A stretch of 64,000 nt of DNA from CAYRHN01 sp964424115 (GTDB taxonomy: Bacteria > Chloroflexota > Anaerolineae > Anaerolineales > Anaerolineaceae): assembly GCA_964424115.1 (NCBI GenBank), contig CAYRHN010000005.1, forward strand, positions 221,051-285,050, read 5' to 3'. Both the position numbers and the translations under genes were made by a program. The notes beneath the pieces were generated by a model. The model saw nothing but the letters and a program-made list of their open reading frames with translations. It searched no databases and was not told the DNA's origin. This document shows, piece after piece, positions 40,560-47,853 of this stretch (within the stretch, counting starts at the first letter, position 1; each line of letters opens with the position of its first letter).

Positions 40560-41129
40560 AGGCTTGCCATGCGGGCAGTTGTATATTCAACTATTAATAT
40601 TGTATCTGAACAGATTGTACAAGATTTTCAAGGCATATACAAGCATCTCTTGTGATTGGAAAACGAAGTTCGATATTACAGCCTTCCCCATTTTCACAAT
40701 GCGCGGTTGTTTACGGTTGTGAATATTCTTTCTCTCAGTATATATATGTGAAATGGTTATAGTCGTAGCCGTAGGGGGTGTGGAAATGTGGATAAGGGAA
40801 GGTAAACCGTTAAAATTCCCCATAGGTGGAACCCGGGCAGGCTGGACCCCCATAGGTACGGTAATTTCACGTTGCCTTTTTCCACAGCCCGCTTGTGGAT
40901 GGATGTGGACGGCTACTTGTGGACAAAGTGTGGATGGATATGTGGAAGCGGTCCAACCAGACCATGATAAAAATATAGCTCGAACAAAAAACCTACCCCC
41001 AGATTTGGGGGTAAGGTTTCTGTGGCCGGCGCAAGAGAAGGGACAATTGTCCGTCATTTTGTCCACAATTGCCTTACTTTATCCACAGTTTTCCGCAGTT
41101 TATCCACAGTTTGAGGGAGAAAATTATAG
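40560..41129. other. Probable chromosomal replication origin (oriC)
   Basis: This is the only intergenic stretch over 300 bp in the window. It contains perfect DnaA boxes (TTATCCACA) at 40787-40795 (minus strand), 41079-41087 and 41100-41108, plus TTTTCCACA at 40878-40886, TTGTCCACA at 40918-40926 (minus) and 41059-41067, TTTTCCGCA at 41089-41097, and weaker TGTGGATGG-type copies at 40894 and 40929. AT-rich stretches (about 40575-40627 and 40721-40760) are candidate unwinding elements. A CCCCATAGGT direct repeat lies at 40818 and 40848. dnaN and parS sites are within 18 kb. Confidence 0.72.
40989..41019 (-). terminator. Terminator inside the origin region
   Basis: A C-rich/G-rich stem (40989-41000 with 41007-41019, one bulge) followed by TTTTTT on the minus strand. 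It stops transcripts leaving the nucleotidyltransferase gene before they cross the left half of the DnaA-box cluster. Confidence 0.75.
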
Positions 41130-42137
41130 CTATACGCCATTCTGATGTCCCCAATTATCCAGGGTCTCTTCCAGTATATCCAGATGCGCATCCAGGGCTT
41201 CCAGGCGGTTTTCCAGGTGATCGGGATCCAATTCCAGGGTGGATAAAGCGGAAGACCAGGTTGACAGGTGTTCGCTGTCTTGCGGCAGTTGGCTGACCGC
41301 CAATCCCCAGGTTCGCAGCAGCAGCCAGAGCGCAGCCGGAGGATTTTCTTGCCAGAGGGACTGCATGGCTTTGGCATAATACGAATAACGAGCGGCGTGT
41401 ATTTGTGGTGGGCAGAGCGGCAGAGCGGCAGCGGCGCGGTAGGCCTGTGTCCAGGCAGGCAACCAGACGGTTTGCCAGTCTTCGTCGTGTGCCGTTCGAG
41501 GCATCACCAGGCTGACCAGATCGCTGGCGAGGTCAGGCCGGCCTAATTTTTGCGCCCGCCCGGCAAGCTGGGTGAAGAAGCGGCGTTCAGGCAGGGGCAA
41601 TCCGGTGAGAAGGGCAAAAGAATTGCCGGATTGTTCCAGGATGTTAAAATAGGCAAGCAAATTCTTAAGGTGATCCTGACTGCCGGGTTGGTAGAGAAAA
41701 TTCCAACCCTGGCGAGCCTGATCTGCCAGGTCGCGGGCACGCTCCAGTACATATTGCGGCTGGTTGAACTGCGCGCTGGCGCTGGCCTGGACGAATTCAA
41801 ACCAGTGCAGGATATCGTGCAGAAGGGTGGGAAAATTGTACAATAGCGGCCCGAGAAATGGGTCGCTGCGCAGACGGCGTGGTTGGCTAAACGCGGACTG
41901 GGGAAAATGGAGGATATCCAGCGAGACATCCTCGGAAAGGCCGACTACTTCACGGTCGACCAGCGGTTGGTCATCGTGAACAATGACAAGGTCAATGTCG
42001 GCGGCACCACCCAGAAGCGGGTCTTTTTGCAATAGAGAGCCGGTGAGGAAGATACATACCAGACGCCGGTCGGCGCGCAGCCGGGCTGCAGCGGTATCCC
42101 GGGCAGCCTTGAGGAGCAGGTCTCGAGTGATGCGCAT
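41130..42137 (-). CDS. Nucleotidyltransferase-domain protein
   Basis: A 335-aa protein with an N-terminal pol-beta-like nucleotidyltransferase domain: FLTGSLLQKDPLLGGAADIDLVIVHDD contains the GS and DxD metal-binding motifs (about 31-57). The remainder is helical and rich in Leu, Trp and Ala, without a match I know. It may modify a small molecule, RNA or protein. GAGG precedes the ATG. The gene is 10 bp after a dNK gene and forms an operon with it; its 3' end borders the origin region. Confidence 0.6.
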   Translation of the reverse strand: MRITRDLLLKAARDTAAARLRADRRLVCIFLTGSLLQKDPLLGGAADIDLVIVHDDQPLVDREVVGLSEDVSLDILHFPQSAFSQPRRLRSDPFLGPLLYNFPTLLHDILHWFEFVQASASAQFNQPQYVLERARDLADQARQGWNFLYQPGSQDHLKNLLAYFNILEQSGNSFALLTGLPLPERRFFTQLAGRAQKLGRPDLASDLVSLVMPRTAHDEDWQTVWLPAWTQAYRAAAALPLCPPQIHAARYSYYAKAMQSLWQENPPAALWLLLRTWGLAVSQLPQDSEHLSTWSSALSTLELDPDHLENRLEALDAHLDILEETLDNWGHQNGV

Positions 42138-42147
42138 GGCGTTTGCC

Positions 42148-42798
42148 TCAAGATTTGTCTTCCAGGCAGGGAAGCTCGGCCTGGAAGGGGGGCAGATGTA
42201 AGGCCTGGCGGATAGCGCTCTCTACATAGGCCAGGTCCTGGGGATTATGGACATAGTCCAGGTTGTTGGTATCCAACACCAGGATAGGCGAGGCATGTTC
42301 TTTAACCTCCAGGTAAAACTGGTCATAAGCCTGGCCGAGTTGGGCGATGTAATCCCGCTCCATTTGGCGTTCGTAAGGGCGATCGCGGGTGGCGATGCGG
42401 CGCATTAACACATCCGTATCGGCCCGCAGGTAGACAACCAGATCGGGCGGGATGATCTTCTCGGCCAACGCTTCGTGAACTCGGTGGTACATCTCCAGTT
42501 CGTCCCCTTGCAGGTTGATGCGGGCAAAGAGAGCATCTTTCTCGAAGGTGTAATCGCTGAAGAGGGGTTTGCCGGTATCCAGCAGGTCGCGAACACTGCG
42601 GCGCTGCTGATGGTAGCGGCTGAGGAGAAAGAAGATTTGTGTTTGAAAGGCATAACGTTCTCGGTCCGAGTAGAAATCGCTGAGGAAAGGATTTTCCTCA
42701 AAGACTTCCAGCAACAACCCGGCACCAAAATTCGGCTGGAGCAGCCGCGCCAGGGTGGTCTTGCCAACACCGATCACACCTTCGATGGCGATATACAT
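42148..42798 (-). CDS. Deoxynucleoside kinase family protein (second copy)
   Basis: A 216-aa kinase of the same family and length as the one at 39604. The P-loop EGVIGVGKTT is at residues 6-15, EENPFLSDFY is the substrate loop, DYTFEKD replaces the DRS motif and IATRDRPYERQM forms the lid. The divergence at the DRS position suggests a different nucleoside preference (dAK/dGK-like pairs are common in low-redundancy salvage). The two copies flank the putative origin. It is 5 bp downstream of pepF. Confidence 0.88.
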   Translation of the reverse strand: MYIAIEGVIGVGKTTLARLLQPNFGAGLLLEVFEENPFLSDFYSDRERYAFQTQIFFLLSRYHQQRRSVRDLLDTGKPLFSDYTFEKDALFARINLQGDELEMYHRVHEALAEKIIPPDLVVYLRADTDVLMRRIATRDRPYERQMERDYIAQLGQAYDQFYLEVKEHASPILVLDTNNLDYVHNPQDLAYVESAIRQALHLPPFQAELPCLEDKS

Positions 42799-42803
42799 GG
42801 TGC

Positions 42804-44588
42804 CTACTTTGTGGGGATGGGCAGAGCTTCCAGTTGGGCGACCATGTCGCGGATAACATCAAAGCCGCCCTGCCAGAAGGTGGGATCATAAATGTCAATT
42901 CCGGCATCCGCCAGGAGTTCCACGGGCGCCTTGGAGCCACCGGTAGCGAGGATCTTGAGATAACGCGGCTTGAAGGACTCGCCTTCCTGTTTGAATTGCT
43001 TATAGAGGGAGAAAACCAGCAGCTGCCCAAAGGCGTAGGCATAGACGTAGAAGGGGACGTGATAAATATGGGGGATCGAAATCCATTCCCACTTGAACTC
43101 GTCATTAACCTCTACGGCATCGCCAAACTGATCTTTCAGGTTCTCCAGGTAAGCAGCAGAAAGTTCTTCCACTCCAGCGCCTTGCTGGATCAGCTCATGC
43201 GCCTTGCGCTCGAAGAGGGCGAAATAGGATTGGCGCATGATTGTGGCGTAAGCATCATCCACCTGACGGAAGAGAATATCGCGGCGCACCGCCTCGTCGG
43301 GTTCTTCGCTGAGCAAGCGGTCAACCAGCATCATCTCACCAAATGTAGAGGCCGTCTCAGCCAGCGGCAAACAGGCATGGGCGGTGAAAAGGGTGTGGTG
43401 AGCAGCCAGCATGGAATGAATGGCATGTCCCAGCTCGTGCGCCAGAGTAGCCACATCATCAGCCTTGCCCTGATAATTCACCAACACCCAAGGAGTGCGG
43501 GTCTGGACAACCGTGGCGCAGAATGCACCGCCGCGTTTGCCCTTGCGCACTTCGCTATCCAGATGGTGCTCGGCAAAAACACGCCGCGCCAGCTCGGAAA
43601 GGCGCGGAGCAAACTGCCAGAACGAATCCAGCACCATTTCGGCAGCCTGGTTGAAAGGATAGCGTTTGTCGGCCTTGGCGACCGGAGCATAGACATCATA
43701 ACGGCTCAGGCGGTTCATTCCCAACCAGCGGGCCTTGAGCTGGAAAAAGCGCTGGAAGATCGATGCATTGCGTTGGGCGGTTTCGAGTAAGGTATCGACT
43801 ACCTTGTCGGGTATATCATTGAAGAGGTTGCGCGCAGCTATTGGGCTTGAGAAATTGCGCAAGGTGATCTGTTCGTTGCGCCAGTCGCGGGCCAGATTCT
43901 GGTAAATTTGACCGAGGATTGAGCCGTCCGCAGAATAGACGCGGAACATCTCCTGGTAGGCGCGTGCGCGCAGGTCGGGGTCGTGTTGGCGAACATAGGA
44001 GGTGATCTCGCCGCGAGTCAATTCTTTGACTTCGCCTTCCACCTCCAGCTTGAAGACATAGCGATTGGTGATGGCATCGTAGAGGGTTTGCATGGCGCTC
44101 ATGCCAGTGACGTTCTTGAGGTTGATGATCTTCTCTTCCGGTTCGCTGAGAGTATGCTCTTTGAAGTGGCGCATTTCCTCTAGCCAATAGCGATAATCGC
44201 CGGAACCGGCCATGAGGATATCGGCCAGCTCATTGGGCAGGTTTTTCCACCAGAGGGTGAAGAACAGGGTGTCGTTTTCAACATCAGCAGCCAGTTGATT
44301 CATCTTGCCTATCAAATTTTGGGCGGCCTGATTCTGCGTATCTTCGGCAAAGGAAAGCGAGGCAAAACCCTGCAGTTCATAGGCAATCTTGGAGAGATCC
44401 TCCAACTGCTTCAAATATCCAACGAAGATCTCGCTATCCAGTTCCTCCGCCAGTTGGGGACGGATAGCCTCGAATGCGGCGACCTTTTCTTCCAACGACT
44501 GGATGGCATCTTGCAGAGCGGGGCTATCGATCGCGGGGAAAAGGTCGGTCAAACTCCAACGGGATTGGATAAAAGTTTGGGGGCTCAT
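42804..44588 (-). CDS. pepF: M3-family oligoendopeptidase F
   Basis: A 594-aa cytosolic zinc metallopeptidase. The active site HELGHAIHS (His384-Glu385-x2-His388) is preceded by CATVVQTRTPWVLVNYQGKA and followed by AETASTFGEM, where Glu completes the zinc site. PepF degrades peptides of about 7-17 residues. Length matches the family. The gene is preceded 9 bp upstream by the CcrM-like gene's stop, so these two and the following dNK and nucleotidyltransferase genes form one transcription unit. Confidence 0.92.
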   Translation of the reverse strand: MSPQTFIQSRWSLTDLFPAIDSPALQDAIQSLEEKVAAFEAIRPQLAEELDSEIFVGYLKQLEDLSKIAYELQGFASLSFAEDTQNQAAQNLIGKMNQLAADVENDTLFFTLWWKNLPNELADILMAGSGDYRYWLEEMRHFKEHTLSEPEEKIINLKNVTGMSAMQTLYDAITNRYVFKLEVEGEVKELTRGEITSYVRQHDPDLRARAYQEMFRVYSADGSILGQIYQNLARDWRNEQITLRNFSSPIAARNLFNDIPDKVVDTLLETAQRNASIFQRFFQLKARWLGMNRLSRYDVYAPVAKADKRYPFNQAAEMVLDSFWQFAPRLSELARRVFAEHHLDSEVRKGKRGGAFCATVVQTRTPWVLVNYQGKADDVATLAHELGHAIHSMLAAHHTLFTAHACLPLAETASTFGEMMLVDRLLSEEPDEAVRRDILFRQVDDAYATIMRQSYFALFERKAHELIQQGAGVEELSAAYLENLKDQFGDAVEVNDEFKWEWISIPHIYHVPFYVYAYAFGQLLVFSLYKQFKQEGESFKPRYLKILATGGSKAPVELLADAGIDIYDPTFWQGGFDVIRDMVAQLEALPIPTK

Positions 44589-44597
44589 GAGAATCCT

Positions 44598-45698
44598 TTA
44601 GGGTGAAATTTGGAAACGCTTGCGCAATTGTTTGCGCAGATTGTTTAATGGGAGACGTTCTCCAGTGGCGGCATCCAGGTAATACCATAATTCCCAACCG
44701 TTGCAAGGGCCAGGTTGAACCTGGCGCACCACCTGGTGGATTGATCCACGTATTTTATTATACTCGATGCTGCCGTCGGCATGGATGCAGGCTGGAATTT
44801 CGCCATCACGGCCAAGAAAAAGTGAGTCGCCGGGTTTTAACAGGCCGTGCTCCAGCAGCAGGCCGAAGGGCAGGTGCGCCTCACGGCGCGGCTCGTGCAG
44901 ATCGAAGATTTCGGGTGAAGAGTCTGTTGGTACAACTTCCGCAATGCGCCGGCTGGCTAATTCCACGTAAGCGGGTTGGCGTTCAATGCCGATCCAATGC
45001 CGCTGCAGGCGCCGGGCAGCCACGCCGGTGGTGCCGCTGCCGAAGAAAGGATCAAGAACCACGTCGCTGGGGTTGGAACTGGTGAGTAAAATGCGGTAGA
45101 GGAGGGCTTCCGGTTTTTGGGTGGCGTGGGCTTTGCTGCCGTTGACCTTCAGGCGTTCTTTTCCGCTGCAGATAGGCAGCAGCCAGTCGCTGCGCATTTG
45201 TTTATCGTCGTTGAGAGCCTTGGCAGCGTGATGATTGAAGGTGTGGGGGGCATGAGACTGTTTTTGGGCCCAGATGAGTGTTTCATGGGCATTGGTGAAG
45301 CGTACCCCGCGAAAATTGGGCATGGGGTTGGTCTTGATCCATACCACGTCATTAAGGATCCAATAATCCAGATCTTGCAAGATAGCGCCAACGCGAAAGA
45401 TATTATGATAGGTGCCGATGACCCAGATAGTGCCGGTAGGTTTAAGCACGCGCTTGCAGGCAGAGAGCCAGGCGCGGGTGAAATCATCGTACTCGGCAAA
45501 GCTCCCAAAGTGATCCCATGCATCGTCCACGCCGTCCACGCGGGTGCGGTTGGGACGGAGTAACTCGCGGCGAAGCTGCAGGTTGTAAGGTGGATCGGCA
45601 AAGATCAGATCGATCGAATTTTCCGGGAAAGATCCCAGAATTTCGATGCAGTCGCCTTGCAGTATTTGATCCAGAGGAAGGCCGGCAGGTTGCTCCAT
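44598..45698 (-). CDS. CcrM-like adenine-N6 DNA methyltransferase
   Basis: A 366-aa beta-class methyltransferase. The catalytic DPPY is at residues 35-38, ATQKPEALLYRILL follows and the SAM-binding DPFFGSGTTG is at about 212-221. The C-terminal 110 residues carry a RAMA domain (SLFLGRDGEIPACIHADGSI). This is the HinfI/CcrM arrangement, usually GANTC-specific. No restriction gene is near, so it is probably a solitary, regulatory methylase. The start at 45698 is set by a TACAAT box 6 nt upstream; the 40-codon in-frame extension would run through this promoter. Confidence 0.85.
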   Translation of the reverse strand: MEQPAGLPLDQILQGDCIEILGSFPENSIDLIFADPPYNLQLRRELLRPNRTRVDGVDDAWDHFGSFAEYDDFTRAWLSACKRVLKPTGTIWVIGTYHNIFRVGAILQDLDYWILNDVVWIKTNPMPNFRGVRFTNAHETLIWAQKQSHAPHTFNHHAAKALNDDKQMRSDWLLPICSGKERLKVNGSKAHATQKPEALLYRILLTSSNPSDVVLDPFFGSGTTGVAARRLQRHWIGIERQPAYVELASRRIAEVVPTDSSPEIFDLHEPRREAHLPFGLLLEHGLLKPGDSLFLGRDGEIPACIHADGSIEYNKIRGSIHQVVRQVQPGPCNGWELWYYLDAATGERLPLNNLRKQLRKRFQISP

Positions 45699-45704
45699 CC
45701 TTTT

Positions 45705-45710
45705 ATTGTA
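45705..45710 (-). promoter_or_regulatory. -10 box for leaderless methyltransferase mRNA
   Basis: On the minus strand TACAAT is followed by AAAAGG and then the ATG. The transcript would start at or beside the start codon. The AAAAGG sits directly against the ATG and is too close to act as a ribosome site. Confidence 0.6.
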
Positions 45711-45775
45711 CAACAAGGCGTTTTGGAAGGGGGTGTGTTTTTCCACATGGGTTGTGGAAAAACACACCAAAGCGG

Positions 45776-46780
45776 TTAATTTCCATTCCATCCGGCCAGG
45801 CGGGCCATCATCCACCAAAAGGCCTGGGCTTTAAGCTTGCATTGCAGTGGGTGAGTATGGGCGCAATCGCCTATCTGATCCAGGTTGGCACATTGATCAG
45901 GGTGAGAATCGCACCAGGGTTGGCACCACGGGCAGGAATCATCTGTGTTGGGATAGTAATTCCCATCTGGATCGTAGCTTTCAATATCAGCAAAATCAAA
46001 TAGTATCTTCTGGTTTTCCTGGACGTAGGAGCGTACCAGCTGGTTATTCTCCAGCAGGCGCGAACCATCCCAATTTCCGTCGGTGTGGCCGGTCAGGTAG
46101 ATGAAGTGCACATCTGGGAACCGTGCCTGGAGGCCTTCCAAAGCGGACAAATATTGTTGGACGGTGGCTTCATCGTTCTCGGATTGCTGTCCGCACCAGG
46201 TCCACATGCTGACGTTGAACAACCCGCTATTGGCCACCGAACGGGTGTAATCCAATCCTTCCTCGCTGCTCCAATACAGCTCCGGGGTGATGTAGTCGTT
46301 ATCGGGGATATTATTGCCGTCGTAAATACGCAGCACGCCGGTGGTCTCCGGTAAACCAAATCCTTCCCAGGTGGTGCGCACCGCTACGGCATAGCGCGGA
46401 TCCTGGGCTTGCAGCCAGAGCAAGCCGGTAATGATCTGAGAACCGAGGGAGGTGTGGGCCAGGCCTACGGTCAGGTTCATGGCCTTCTCCAGCCACTCAG
46501 GGGGTATTTGGCTGATATCGGTAGTCTCGTGATCGATGATGATTGAAGACGCAGCGGAGTTGACCGGCGGCTGGGTGGGCAGGGGAGTAGGGGTTGGCTC
46601 GGAGGTGGGCGGCAGCGGTGTGGGGGTAGGTGCGGAGCACGAGATACATTCGGTCGGCGCGTTGGTGGGTGCCGCCTGAATAGTAGGCGTTTGGGTGGGG
46701 GCGGCAGGCTGGCTGCAGGCTGCCAAAAGCAAGGACAGAAGTAAAACCAGGACCAGCCGGAGAGGAGATAAATGTTGCAT
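45776..46780 (-). CDS. Exported lipoprotein, paralogue of the next gene
   Basis: A 334-aa protein with a lipoprotein signal (LVLVLLLSLLLAAC) and a long Pro/Thr-rich spacer (about 24-75). The body (about 80-334) shares a domain with the protein at 46794: IIIDHETTDISQIP.EWL, AHTSLGSQIITGL, WCGQQS, FIYLTGHTDG, ILFDFADIESYDPDGNYY, then a Cys-rich stretch and AFWWMMARLAGW. The family is unknown to me. The His/Asp/Ser motifs could form a hydrolase site. It is 14 bp downstream of the paralogue, so it is a tandem duplicate with an added lipid anchor. Confidence 0.6.
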   Translation of the reverse strand: MQHLSPLRLVLVLLLSLLLAACSQPAAPTQTPTIQAAPTNAPTECISCSAPTPTPLPPTSEPTPTPLPTQPPVNSAASSIIIDHETTDISQIPPEWLEKAMNLTVGLAHTSLGSQIITGLLWLQAQDPRYAVAVRTTWEGFGLPETTGVLRIYDGNNIPDNDYITPELYWSSEEGLDYTRSVANSGLFNVSMWTWCGQQSENDEATVQQYLSALEGLQARFPDVHFIYLTGHTDGNWDGSRLLENNQLVRSYVQENQKILFDFADIESYDPDGNYYPNTDDSCPWCQPWCDSHPDQCANLDQIGDCAHTHPLQCKLKAQAFWWMMARLAGWNGN

Positions 46781-46793
46781 CACCCACCTCTGC

Positions 46794-47726
46794 CTATTTG
46801 GACGACGGGCCGGGCCATCCTGCCAGGCGGGCCATCATCCACCAAAAGGCCTGAGCCTTCATCTTGCAGACTAACGGATGCGAATGTGCGCAATCGCCTA
46901 TCTGATTCAGGTTGGCGCAGTAGGCGGTGTGGGCTGTGCACCAATTCGTGCACCAGGGACAGGCATCGGTGGTATTGACATAATAATTACCATCCGGGTC
47001 ATAACTCTCGATATCGGCAAAATCAAAGAGGATCTTATTATTAGCAAGAACATAATCGCGCACCATCTGGTTATTACGGCGCAGGAGCGAATCGGTATTA
47101 TCTTGCGTACCGTCGGTATGGCCGGTCATGTAAATGAAGCGCATATCCGGATATTCGCTTTCCAGCTGATCCAGGGCTGCCAGGTAGGCGTTGACGGTGT
47201 TCTCCGAGTTACTGGATTGCTGGCCGCACCATGACCACATCGAGTAATTGTAATGCCCGGTGGAAGCCACTGCACGGGTGCGGTTGAGCCCGGCGACGGT
47301 TGCCCAATAATCATCGGGTTCAATGTAGGTCTCTGGTGGATTACCATCGTAGATACGCAGCGCCGCGGGGGTTTCGGGAGGAAGATATTGTTCGGTGCTG
47401 CTTTCCAGGATGGAGACGTTGTATTTACTATTCTGGGCTTCCAACCAAACCAGACCGGTGGTGATCTGGGAGCCGTGAGAAGTATGAGCATAGTGGAAAG
47501 AGATTAACTTGGCTTGCGCCAGCCAGTAATCGGGGATTTGGCTAATATCGATGTTGTTATGGTCAATGACCAACGCGGTTGGCTCGGGGGTGGGGGAATT
47601 CTGGGCAAAGAAGGGAAAATAGAAGGAATAGGGGGGATCGCCCGCGGCGCTTGTCGAGAGAAGCGCCATTAATAAGGTGAGCATCGAGAAGATAACGGCA
47701 AATCGCCAGGGGGAGAGCCTTTTCAT
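46794..47726 (-). CDS. Exported protein, paralogue of the lipoprotein gene
   Basis: A 310-aa protein with a classical signal peptide (FAVIFSMLTLLMALLSTSAAG, cut near residue 28) and no lipobox. The conserved body matches its neighbour, with the HTSHGSQI, MTGHTDG and ADIESYDPDGNYY motifs. Six Cys occur in a CPWC-x3-C-x6-C-x8-C-x8-C pattern shared by both. These Cys may form disulfides or bind metal outside the cell. Start ATG 47726 with AGGAG. It is the first gene of a two-gene unit that is divergent from dnaE. Confidence 0.6.
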   Translation of the reverse strand: MKRLSPWRFAVIFSMLTLLMALLSTSAAGDPPYSFYFPFFAQNSPTPEPTALVIDHNNIDISQIPDYWLAQAKLISFHYAHTSHGSQITTGLVWLEAQNSKYNVSILESSTEQYLPPETPAALRIYDGNPPETYIEPDDYWATVAGLNRTRAVASTGHYNYSMWSWCGQQSSNSENTVNAYLAALDQLESEYPDMRFIYMTGHTDGTQDNTDSLLRRNNQMVRDYVLANNKILFDFADIESYDPDGNYYVNTTDACPWCTNWCTAHTAYCANLNQIGDCAHSHPLVCKMKAQAFWWMMARLAGWPGPSSK

Positions 47727-47835
47727 GCTTTTCTCCTGTCTGTACAAGAATGGGATGGAGATAGCTTAACCGAAAGTAGAGGATTGTGCAAGGGAATAAA
47801 TTAAGATTAAAACAGACGCGGGCAGATGTGATTCT

Positions 47836-47844
47836 TGCTATAAT
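47836..47844 (+). promoter_or_regulatory. Extended -10 promoter of dnaE
   Basis: TGcTATAAT is an extended -10 element; no -35 hexamer is seen. The dnaE ATG lies 9 nt after the box with no ribosome site between, so the mRNA is leaderless or has a leader of only 2-3 nt. Confidence 0.65.
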
Positions 47845-47853
47845 ACTCATGAT

